Shown here piece by piece: positions 54,263 through 64,000 of a DNA stretch of 64,000 nt. Origin of the DNA: Cricetomys ansorgei (taxonomy: Eukaryota; Chordata; Mammalia; Rodentia; Nesomyidae); assembly GCA_026225945.1 (NCBI GenBank), contig JAMJFZ010001797.1:3434501-3498500 (forward strand), given 5' to 3'. Under the pieces are notes generated by a model. It was given only the letters and a program-made list of their open reading frames with translations. It had not been told where the DNA came from and made no database searches. The stretch's first letter is position 1. Each line of letters begins with the position of its first letter. Position numbers and translations under genes: made by a program.

Positions 54263-55179
54263 TTCATGTCACAAAACATGCAGGAGGCAATCAAAAGGGG
54301 AAAGTACTATGTGAATATTCAATCTTGCTACTGTTGAGACAGAGCATTAATTTTGCATTTCCATGGGACAGAATTTCTACCTGGCCACTTACGTTAGCCC
54401 TTTGACTAAGGGATGCAGCCTTCTCTCCCATCAGCCCCATCTGCTGCCAGTTCCGTTGTTAAACTGCAATGGAAAGGCAAGACCTAATGGGACTATTTCA
54501 GAGAGTAGAGTGATTACTACCCGGGATGTATTTTCTCTTGCAGGATGGAATGTTTCTTTCTTTGGGTTTCCTTTTTTTTTTTTCCTATAATGAGGCTAAT
54601 GTTGTTTAACTAACTGAAAGCTTCCTGGCTGTCAGAGGCCATCATTGGGAAAGGACTGATCTGAAATGGGAGGAAAGGGAACCACCAAGCTTAAAAGAAA
54701 ATGAATTCTAGGCTCCAACTTTCTTCAGGGCTCTCCTGGGGGTCATGATTTTGCTTAATGAGATTCCCAAGAGGGAAGGTCATAAATCAGTGTCACTTAG
54801 CTGTTTCATCCCAAGCTACTGGGTTAAAGTGTCAGTGGACTGTGTGACTGATCACGGGGACCTGCAACCAACCAAAGCATAACATGACCTCTGACCTGCC
54901 CCTGAAGGAGGAGGGGCTGCAGCTATACGGTAAATTGGGAACCTTCATGACCCAAGACTTCAGGTGAAATCCATGGGGACCATATTCCTTGGCTTCTTAA
55001 TCACTAAATGGAGAGGGTTGCTTCCATGAATCCCAATAAGAGTGGCAAATCTTGAACTGCTGTCTTATTACATGGAACAGAACGCACTATATAGAATCGT
55101 AGTGTGTATAGGTGGGAAGTGACCTCAGGCGTCATTTTAGCTTAGGAGTCACTACCCCGAGGTGGAAGGAGACTGTAGT
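54263..55179. other. Unique DNA, nothing recognised
   Basis: A T-run lies near 54572-54583. No repeat or exon that I can support. Confidence 0.45.
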
Positions 55180-55385
55180 AACATTACGCAGCTTGGTGGT
55201 TCAGAGCAGGCTGCTGCCAGATGCTCAGCTTTGTGTGGTGTGCCATTCCTGCATCTTTCTTTACCTCATCCTTCTTATATATAAAGTAAAAACAGTTAAG
55301 GCATCTATAGCCTAGTGTTGTAAAAACTAAATCAGCTAATTATTCGAAGTGTTCAGTACAGTCCTTGCTCTTACTTCATAGAGTT
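55180..55385 (+). mobile_element. MIR SINE relic
   Basis: tttgtgtggtgtgccattcc, tttacctcatccttcttata, tataaagtaaaaacagttaa, ctaaatcagctaattattcg, aagtgttcagtacagtcctt matches the MIR 3' order (cctcatctgtaaaatggggataa..attaaatgag..agtgcctagcacagtgcctgg). Confidence 0.55.
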
Positions 55386-57184
55386 TCACAGCGCGCTACA
55401 TAATATTAATCACAGTATTCGACTGTGCTGTCAACCACAGTAAAACCAGACCCTATTTGAAAAGTGATCCATCGATTGCATATATGGGAAACATCTCACT
55501 GTACACAGTATTTACCAAACATTTGTAGATCATTTGTACTCTGTGGGAGTAAATGATCCCCTCACTGCATTGGTCTCAGGTTGAGAGCAAGTGCTCATCC
55601 ATCCAGTCAGGGTCTTCAGAGCACTGACCACGTGTCAGGTGCATTCCGGGCGCTGGAGATGGGGCAGTGAGCTAGAAGAGTTGAAAATCCCTGTTCCCTT
55701 CAACACATCTAGTTAGCTCCTTAGATGGTTCGCTTTAAATCTCAGGACAATGAGGCTTGGGGAACTATCAGCTGATCATTCACGAATCACAAGCTAGTCT
55801 CAGGTCCCCTAGTACACCAGACCATAAATATTCTTCTTTACTATGCAATTCTAAAAACACCGCAGGCTGCATTTGCCTGTAAAATTAGCTAGCACAGTAG
55901 CTTGCTCACAGCAAGTCTCTGGCTGTTTACATCTCACTAAATGGTGTGCATCCCAGAGTCCCGGGGCCACCTCACTTCCTCTCTTCCCTACGTGGTTACC
56001 ATCACCACAGCCTGGCATCCCTGCTGTGTCCCCTTAGCAAGCTCTGGAGATGAGTGAGGACATCCGTGATGACGAAGGAAGCATTGAGAGAGAAAGATAA
56101 AGATAAAGAGCTTTATCTTGACGATGCAGACTTCACATTCCATGCTGGACATGCCCTGTACCTCTGGGGATCAAATACCTACGCAGCTTTGAGCCCCTTG
56201 CCAGGGTCCCCAGGTTGCACCAAAGAAGCTGAAGAGAATATTTTCTTTGCTCTCTTAGAACTTGCCCCGTTGACTTTAAACGCGTTTCGCTTTGTTGTTC
56301 ATGAGGATGTGTACAAGAAAAGTGTGCAAAGGCATTTAAGCGGCAGTTTTAAATACATATTGACTTATCTTCTTCATCCCTGTGGCACCGTCCTCTGTGA
56401 GATGCACAATTAGACATACCAGGCAGGAAAGCTAAGGTCATCAATTAAACATTATTGGCTCATTTGAAGGTACGGCTTAAATTCAGATGTGAAAACAAGA
56501 CGAGATCTGAATTAGGTAAAAACATTATTTTATATGACTCAGTAAAATTATCCCATTTAATGGATGCTAAGTTTTTGGTGCCAATGAAATGCTTTGGACT
56601 GAATTGGTTCAAATATCCATTTTTTTTTTTTTTAAATCAAGCCTCAGGAAAAATGAAAGTGCTAAAACCAAGTTCTGGTGTTTTCCATTCAGGACACAAA
56701 CTGAAGTATTTATAGATGAAAGGAGGCTGTCCTGGATTCACATCATAGGGAGTGTGGTGGTGGGTGGAGAGGGAGGGCATGGGTGGGGCTGGATCATGCT
56801 TGGATGCGTGCTTTTTGACCACTCGCTTAAAAGGCCAAGGGTGGAGGGTGTCCACTTCCTAGTGACAGAGCTTCAGAGAATAAGACTGGGTTCTCATGTC
56901 CCAGAAGGCATCTCCAGGCTCACAGTACAAGGTTCTAGAAGGGCACTAACGGATGTGTTTGCTGAGACAGTGGGTAGACGTGATGCTCGTGGTCTGTCCT
57001 TAGAATGGTAATTTCTATAATTGTGTCTAGCCACAAAGGTCATGCTCTCTTTCAACATTCATCCAGCTGACCGGATGAAGAGTGTTGGAAGAGAAGATAA
57101 TTAAAACCGGTCACACTAACATTGACATTGTCATTGAACGGCTCACGATTGAGCCAAGTAGCTCATCATATGTAGCTCATCATT
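55386..57184. other. Unique DNA, no gene supported
   Basis: Plus-strand frames of 119 codons (56054-56413) and 140 codons (56589-57011) lack recognisable domains. A T-run lies at 56620-56632. A 14-base tandem repeat (gtagctcatcatat) lies near 57158-57185. Confidence 0.4.
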
Positions 57185-57320
57185 TAATGCTCAGAAGAAC
57201 CTTGACGTCTCTGTTTGTACCCAGGCGGAAACAACCTGAGAAAAGTTAAAAGCATTTTGTCAGAAAGGCAGGTGAGTGCCGGGGCACGGATATCCAAGTC
57301 TGTGCTCACAGGTCACAGTT
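57185..57320 (-). mobile_element. Possible MIR SINE relic
   Basis: aatgctcagaagaaccttga, cgtctctgtttgtacccagg, cggaaacaacctgagaaaag weakly follows reversed MIR order. Low certainty. Confidence 0.3.
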
Positions 57321-57931
57321 GGCATCACCGTTCCCCTTACTCCACATGAGCAGCAGTAGGATCCCAGCTCACCAAGCATTGGAGTGAGCAGCCTCGGCTA
57401 GCGGCCAGCATTGCAGGTGGGTGAAAGGTGCACAGACACAGGAAACCTTACAGGAACAAAGCAAAAAGGAAGGCAGTCACCTCTGCTCAGAGAGTAAACA
57501 GCGCCAGCAGCAGGGCTAGCCACAGAGGGTGATGTCCATCCCGTTGTGGGGTCTTTAATCCACATCAGACTGGCTCAGGGTTCCTTGAGCCTCTGCTGCT
57601 TCCTAGGCTGGCTGCTGAGGAGCAGGCATCTCTGGGAGCTCGGAAGGGCCGCTGACACCCGCGGCTTTTATACCATCTGGGATCTTGCCCATGCTCTTTG
57701 CCATACTAGGCAGGGTATTTTTAATATGGTCTTTCCCCTGAATAGTCCTGACTTGCTAACCCTACCTTGTTACAAAATCTTCTCACTGTTCTTTCCACGT
57801 GATGGCTCCCTCCTGTCAGGCCAGCTCACACTGTGCCTGCGTTCACCCACAGATGCCTGGCCATCCTTAGTCAAAAGGACTTCTGGAGTGAGAAACGATC
57901 TGGGTTGGCTAACATCTGGGTTTCAGGGTCC
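57321..57931. other. Unique DNA, nothing recognised
   Basis: A long plus-strand frame beginning at 57546 runs into the LTR and is not a gene. Confidence 0.4.
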
Positions 57932-58227
57932 TGTAGTAGTACATTGCTGTGGTGGTTCAGCCAAGAAGACAAGGAGGAGTTCTCATCCACGCAAACTCTG
58001 CCAGACCTCAGCAGAGAGAACCGCCGTCATGGCCAGTGCCATACTACCAGTGGAACCCCGAGCGTCTCAGCTCAGGTGTTTTTATTGGTTCAGAACTCCT
58101 CAGGTGCAGATCATAAGCAATCAGACATCCCCCACAGAAATCTAACACCTGCAGGCAATACAAAAAGCCTAGACAGCCCCTCACCCAACAGGGCATAAAA
58201 CAATTATATATATATACTTCTGCAACA
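57932..58227 (-). mobile_element. Solo LTR of the 2635-4732 family
   Basis: On the plus strand it begins TGTAGTAGTACATTGC and ends CTTCTGCAACA. It shares caaactctgccagacctcag, cgtcatggccagtgccatac, caggtgtttttattggttca, gatcataagcaatcagacat and gggcataaaacaattatata with the other copies. AATAAA is intact on the minus strand. No clear target duplication is seen (gggtcc on the left, ctgatc on the right). Confidence 0.82.
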
Positions 58228-58524
58228 CTGATCTCCAATAACTCCAGGATGGAGCTGATTGGCCACTCAAGTTCAAATATATTGTGTCTATTGCCTTTCC
58301 TTGAACTTCTGTTTTACACTGATTCAGCCAGACTTCATTTAGATAAAAGCAATTTAGTAATGGTAATAATAATACAATCATTCAAGAATATAACCATTTT
58401 GTTAAAAAAGGAATGTCATTTCGTATCTTAAAGTTTGTCATTTTTTGATATAATGCTAGAGAATTACCAACTATTTGGTACTACATGTTTTTGTTCATGC
58501 TTGCTTTGTTTGTTTTTCTTTAAA
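58228..58524. other. AT-rich DNA, nothing recognised
   Basis: No named repeat. Confidence 0.4.
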
Positions 58525-58750
58525 AATACTTTTTAAGGTTTATTTGTTTTATACATATGAGTGTTTTGCCTGCCTGTGTGTCTGCATCCGTGTGCATGCC
58601 TGGTGCCTGTGGAGGCCAGAAGAGGGCATCAGATCCACTACAACTGGAGCTATATACAGCAGTGAGGCACCATGTGGGTGCTGGGAACCGAACTCGGGTC
58701 CTCTATGAGAGCAGCCCGTATTCTTAACCACTGAGCTGTCTCTCCCCTGC
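58525..58750 (-). mobile_element. B3 SINE, well preserved
   Basis: Reversed: ttttaaggtttatttgtttt, gtgttttgcctgcctgtgtg, gtggaggccagaagagggca, tcagatccactacaactgga, ccatgtgggtgctgggaacc, gaactcgggtcctctatgag, ttcttaaccactgagctgtc and tctcccctgc. Confidence 0.95.
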
Positions 58751-60324
58751 TTCTGTTATCTCTAATCCACTTCTAGCCAGCTACTCTTTATCAGTTATTG
58801 CCTATGAGGTGGAATAATCAAAACAATCTAAATGTGCATTAATTAATTTAGAAGAGTACAGGTATCTATACACCAAGAGACCATTTAAAAACAGGTGAGC
58901 ATCCAAGTGCCAGAACACAGGTAAGAGGTTGCATGAAGTCCTCAGAGGAGCATACGGAAGCCCAAACACTATGTGCGGCCCTCGAGTGGGACCTGGTACG
59001 ATTTTTCTGGTTTGCATTTATAGGTATTATTTCCTCATAATGATCATGAGTTTCTTATGCCAATTGGCATGTAAGTCGTATGGCAGATAGTTGAGCCACC
59101 AAATCCCTTTTCAGTGATTAGTCATTGCTATGAGATCCTTAGCTTATCCCAGAAGGAAGTTCTGAACTTTTCACAATACAAGGCAAGTAACTGAAGATGA
59201 ACTGACAGTTTCATGCTAAACAATGAAAAGGTTCTCAGAATTATCGAACAGTGTTTAAAGAGAGTGTTGGCGAAGCTGGCTCATGCTTTTGTCGCACATA
59301 CTTTGACCTGCTAGAAGATACTTATCTTCAACTAATGGTTTATGTTGAGAACTGACTTTTGGGCTAACTAATATGATCTCCACCTACCAGGTTAGTAACA
59401 TCCTAATGGCCAACAAAACCAAAGCAAAATGGTGCTGCGGCAACTTCTTTCTTAATGAATCTATGCTGGATTAAGGGTCCCCTGGAATCTCTTTTGATAG
59501 TCTACAAATCATCCCTTTAGTGATCCATTGCGGGCAGGGACAATTTGAGGACTTTGAAGATATGCATTCATTCTTTCAAGGCTGTCTAAAGACACCGGTA
59601 GGGAACAGACTCCTTCTTAAAAACAAATGCTGACGGTCGAAGCGAGGATGCTGCACAGGCATTTGACTCCAAGTACTTGGTGATGACTGAATTTCAAGGA
59701 AATTGCTCACCTGTGTCTGGCATTGCTACAGAGTCAACGATGCTACACGCATCTGCCGTTCTCCCTTCCTGGAGGATTCTCAGAGCGATTCCTTTGCCTT
59801 GACCCATTTTACTGGTGTTTCTGGCATTGTAAAGGTCAGTTGATTGCAGGGTAAGTGCTGCTGATGGCCATCTGAGGATGGTATGAGAGATTCACAGGAA
59901 GTCCCCAGAAATTGCCAAGCAGCTCTTTGTGAGCCCTCTTAACGTAAGACTTCCTGGCTCACGGTGTGAGGTCACAGTCCTGCAGGAGTGTGTCTAACGT
60001 ATGTCAGATAAGACAGAACATTTCACCTAGTTCCCTTCTTCTCTGTAAAGGATCCACTTCAGGTAATAGTTCTCATGTGTGTTTAAAAGGAAATCACACT
60101 TCTCAGTGTTCATCTCACAGACTCGTATGTCTCTGTCATCTAAGTGAAAACTTACAGAATGATTGAAGAAATCATCAGATAGGGCATGGGACCCTAGGAA
60201 GTTAAAGTTAGCTACTTTTTTTAGCCTTTTGTTCATCTGACTAAAAAATTAGATAATAAGATAAGAGACAAGCGGTAACATCTTTCGGAGTCACTCTAGA
60301 ACAGGGGTGATTTTGTCGGAACAG
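58751..60324. other. Repeat-poor DNA, nothing recognised
   Basis: About 1.6 kb without a recognisable interspersed repeat or coding signal. Confidence 0.45.
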
Positions 60325-60530
60325 GTGATCTTTACTTATTTGTGTTGTATGTGCATCCATGTTTTGTCTGCACATGTGCACATGTGGTGCCTGGTGACCA
60401 CGGAGCCAGAAGAGAGCATCAGATCCACTGGAACTAGAGCTAAGGAAGGTTGTGGGACTGAGAACTGAACTCAGGTCCTCCGAGAAAGCAGGCGATGTTT
60501 GTATCACTGAGCCATCTCTCCAGCCTCAGG
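60325..60530 (-). mobile_element. B3 SINE
   Basis: Reversed: ttacttatttgtgttgtatg, catccatgttttgtctgcac, gagccagaagagagcatcag, atccactggaactagagcta, gagaactgaactcaggtcct and cactgagccatctctccagc. Confidence 0.93.
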
Positions 60531-60694
60531 TCTGGGAATTCTTATACCTAGTGTTAGTCCAGGGCCGTGTTCTACTTCTTGGAGACTGTCCCCAAATCAT
60601 GCCCACGCAGAGAGATCAGCCTCTGAGCACGGCCCGGGCACAGTCAAACATGAACCCCATAAGAGCATGAGCAATTTCTGTTCTTCCATGGGGG

Positions 60695-60885
60695 AGAGGT
60701 CATTTTGTTTTGTTTTGTTTTTTGTTATTGTTGTTTTTCAAGACAGGGTTTCTCTGTTGTAGCTCTGGCTGTCCTGGAACTCACTCTGTAGACCAGGCTG
60801 GCCTCGAACTCACAGAGATCCTCCTGCCTCTGCCTCCTAAGTGCTGGGATTAAATGTGTGTGCCACCACTGCCTGTTCTGAGAAG
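60695..60885 (-). mobile_element. B1 SINE, well preserved
   Basis: Reversed, with a T-rich (TTTTG)n head: caagacagggtttctctgtt, gtagctctggctgtcctgga, actcactctgtagaccaggc, tggcctcgaactcacagaga, ctgcctctgcctcctaagtg, ctgggattaaatgtgtgtgc. Confidence 0.96.
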
Positions 60886-63321
60886 TCATTTTTGATAAAA
60901 TAGAGAAATCTTGACTTTTTCAAACCTGGTTCTTGATCAGGCAATAGTTTTTCCTGAACTGATGTATCCGTGTTTTTGTCCTTTCCTTTTTCCTTTTCGT
61001 TTTATTAGCCCATGACATGGCATTACTGACAGTGGCCCCAATTAATAAAGTGACCATGTTAAATATTCTTAAATATTTATCCTCACATATGGGGTGTTTG
61101 GATTGTAGACATGTAGGAACATTGTCAAGTTAAAAATAGCAACAGCACGTTGGAATGCCGAGCCATGCCCGCTGCTTGCGTTCAGAGTCTCCATCCTGGG
61201 TGCCTGGCTGCAGAAGGTCAGCAACCTGCCCTCCGTAGAGACCTTCACCATGCTACTCAAACTGTTTTAAGAAGTGTGTGCTAAGCTAAGAAAGAGCAGA
61301 GTGAGAAAAAAGAAAGACCCTCGGAGGACCCCTCTCTCGCCCTCAGAGACTCCCCACATCCTTTACTCGGTGTGGGAGGCAGAGGTTCTCTCTTCCGATC
61401 TATGTAATAGACACAGCAAACAACGGTACAGCTGATAGCAACGGGGTGCGGGACACCCACAAGCACACCCTGGAAGGATGAGACGTCTTGGTCCGGGAAG
61501 GAAAAGCCTGGGGGGACAAGATGAGAAACAAGCTACGCCCCACCCCGGATGACACGCTGATATTTTAGACAGGATAACCGCTGAGGCTCACTCTGAGTTT
61601 GCACACAGGAGGGAATATGGACCAGGGACATGTATGTGAATTAAAGGCACTGGTGCAGGAGAGACAGGCAACGTTGGGCAGGACTATGATTTGTGTGGAG
61701 GGAGGTAAGGCTGTTTTGTGCAGGGTGGGGCATGGGGGTGGGGTGGAGTTCCCAGGGAGAGTTCACTATGACCACAGTTCACTTGCTCGCCTTGCATCTG
61801 ACTCGGCCAGGTAGGAGGGAGGAATATATGGATACAGAATTAACTCAGTCAGCTTGGTCAAAGCCCATCTTTTCCTTTAAGACATCCAGAGAACAGAAAG
61901 GCGATTCAACATCTTACATACAGAAAAATATTTTACAGAGACACCCTCTGTAGACCCATTACTGACAAGCATTGAGTAGGGTCAAACTTGAACAAAAACA
62001 TTAAGAGTTCCTAGACATTCCTCCCAAAAGATTGGGTTTTGTTAACATTAGATAAGCAATTACCTTATACCCAGCTGAGCTTTTTCTACAACATTCTATG
62101 TTGGACGAATCCCTGGCTTTTAGTTTGCACTCCGATAACTCCCAGCTTCCCAATTTAATTTGCCGCAGTTGCCAGCACTGATCCCAACAGATCTCCCACA
62201 CTTTGCAGAGCAGCACCCACTGAGACTTGAGGTTAACTCTTCTCCACGCCCAAGCAAGCACCAAGTGACTCTAGCACAAAGCCTCCAGACCCGGAGCGTC
62301 ATTTGGTTACAATCCCTTAGGGTTTCTCACCTGTCCCGGACCCAGTCGAGTGGCAGAGATATTTTGATCCCTTTTAATGTGAACTGATTTTACTGGCTGA
62401 GAGCCGAGAGAAGAAGCCAGCCCTCTGTGGCCGCCTCCACACAGGCCTAACGTATAGCAGCTCTGTACACTCACCCCATCAGAGAAGACTTTATTTCCAG
62501 AGCAACGACACTTTAAAAAATATTTGTGTTTTAAGTCGGAGCTATGGGCACCCATTTGACAATGAGCTGTTATTCTTAAAGGCTGGAGGCTAATCAGCCT
62601 GCTCAAGTTTCACATGAAGCAAAAGAGAGAAAAAAAAAAAAAAAAAGGAAAAAAACATGTTTCCTCAGAGTTCGAGAGTTGAGGCTGAGTTCTGCTTACC
62701 TTACAATGTCAGGTCCACCGAGGTCTCTTAAGTTTAAAGGCAAGGTGCAGGGCTGATTTTCTTGCACACAAGTTTCATCTGTCAAAGCACTCAGCGCCTC
62801 TGGAGGAACCTGCCCCCTCTTGCCGAGCACAGTAATGAAGCCACACAGCACACGTGGGCAGCGGCTTCCCTGGAAAGCGGCCACAGGCTGCACACACTCT
62901 CTGGGACAGAGGTGCCAAATGGACCTGCCTCTGTCACACAAAGCATCCCATTGTGAAGTCCTGAGCATCTCTTGAGGGGGGAAAAGGGTTCTGAGAAACT
63001 TGCTAATCTGAGGTCTTCTTGATTTTGTTAGCTGTGCCTCGCATTCATTGAAAACAAAGAGGAAACATCTGGTGACAGCTGCTCAGGGAACCAGATTATC
63101 TAGAACACGCCTGTGTGTTGAGGTTAAGAAGGAAGGCTTGGGCTCTGGGATATACTATTGTTTTTGGCTGGTAGGAGTGTTTTGGTTAAAGTCCTGTCTC
63201 TTCTCACCATCTAGGTAGGATAGTGTCCACGCCAGAAGAACCAACAGAACATTTTACTGGAAGAATGTTCATGATTATGACTACACCATCATGTTTGATG
63301 CGTGTTGCCCACCAGTCCCAA
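60886..63321. other. Repeat-poor DNA, nothing recognised
   Basis: About 2.4 kb without a named repeat, apart from an A-run at 62629-62646. Frames of 60-99 codons on both strands have no motif. Possible conserved non-coding DNA. Confidence 0.45.
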
Positions 63322-63411
63322 GGGTACAATGAAAATCGAATGCATTTGTGATATAAAATTAGGTGAAATGAATCCAGTATGTCTCAGATGCATTTGATTT
63401 TCATTGTACCC
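63322..63411. ncRNA. 90-nt near-perfect hairpin (miRNA-like or MITE)
   Basis: The arms gggtacaatgaaaatcgaat.. and ..atttgattttcattgtaccc pair over 27 positions (25 Watson-Crick, two G-U). After one mismatch they pair over six more (one of them G-U). The loop is about 22 nt. The size and pairing suit a pre-miRNA or a short inverted-repeat DNA element. No flanking target duplication is seen. No known mature miRNA is recognised. Confidence 0.5.
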
Positions 63412-64000
63412 AGCCTTCCCTGAGTCTTCCTTAGCCTCCCTCTATATATTCCAGTTGTTCCCTAGGCCATGTGCAGAGTAGCCAGATGTAGGCAGATGGG
63501 TGTTCAGGTGAAAAATCTCATGCCAGACTCTGCCCTTCTATGCTGGGGTCGGGAGGGTGCGAACCATCAATGAGACCAGCTGGGATTGAGCTGGCAGAGC
63601 TCCTCAAGAGCATAGATTTAGGGATGGGAAAGCTCTCATCCCTGCTGGGTAAGACCTTCCCTTCCCTGGGCAGGAATTTTAGCAGTTGACAGGTAGATAA
63701 CACCTTCAGTCTGTCACAGCTTGACTCCAATCTGAACCATTTAATCCTAGGAAATTTCCCTCAGCCTTCCTCAGGGACCATCCAGCCTTCCTTTGCTCTG
63801 TCTCTAACTGCATTTCGACCTTTTTGCCATCCTGTGTGTCTACCTCACACAAGTGTAAATTGGTTGAGAATCTCTCTTATGCACATGTGTGTGTGCTCTC
63901 ATCTCTCTCCAGGAACGACCGACACAATGTGTGCCTGACAGCTATTAGCGGTTTGGTAAATACTGGTTGAAATAATAATCAATTCAAAGCTAATAACCGA
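63412..64000. other. Unique DNA, nothing recognised
   Basis: No repeat or coding signal that I can support. Confidence 0.45.

Noticed and set aside
56054..57011. Two plus-strand frames (119 and 140 codons)
   Set aside because: The second includes a translated T-run, and neither has a recognised domain. They are in different frames without plausible splice links.
57546..58145. 199-codon plus-strand frame
   Set aside because: Its last third is translated solo LTR (57932 onwards, read against the LTR's own strand), and the first part shows no domain.

Overview
This is nuclear DNA from a muroid rodent (mouse, rat, hamster or vole group). The evidence is many B1, B3, ID and B4/RSINE1-type SINEs, rodent MaLR-type LTRs, a rodent URR1-like hAT element and rodent-style L1 3'UTR fragments, lying in CpG-poor DNA. 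There are no bacterial-style operons, no dense coding and no complete recognisable gene. The window reads as intergenic DNA or a long intron. Most open frames of 60-200 codons fall in repeats or have no recognisable domain. A small class II LTR element with LTRs of about 320 bp would fit a cricetid, but the species cannot be fixed from sequence alone.

Layout. 1-5 kb: a probable old LTR (1104-1870), a URR1-like hAT element (2171-2390), then a B4-type SINE split by a structurally complete non-autonomous class II LTR element (2635-4732, minus strand; both LTRs, a tRNA-Lys-type primer site and a polypurine tract are visible). 5-15 kb: scattered SINEs, an LTR-like repeat carrying a B1 with a perfect 15-bp target duplication, and a fossil L1 ORF2 3' end (about 11.6-13.4 kb) broken by two later insertions. 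15-27 kb: B3 elements, MaLR-type fragments, a solo LTR with target duplication ccattg (25058-25380), and a second solo LTR with duplication accaac (26150-26612) that contains two tandem hairpins. 27-31 kb: mostly unique DNA holding the best candidate protein-coding exon (28454-28598). 31-37 kb: a near full-length MaLR-type LTR, long CA tracts, an L1 3'UTR fragment and a 19-bp x 11 minisatellite. 37.9-40.6 kb: repeat-poor AT-rich DNA with a perfect RFX-type palindrome. 40-55 kb: more SINEs, a second L1 ORF2 fossil, a CATG/TG array with higher-order structure and a G-rich tandem duplication. 55-64 kb: mostly unique DNA with one more solo LTR (57932-58227) and a 90-nt near-perfect hairpin (63322-63411).

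Nothing here acts as a set of cooperating genes. The main interest is the mobile-element biology (one LTR family as a full element plus two solo LTRs, nested insertions, structured LTR RNA), candidate regulatory sites (RFX palindrome, tandem X-box-like motifs, CTCF-like cores), one candidate exon and one possible small-RNA or MITE hairpin. Repeat names come from remembered consensus features and were not checked by a search.
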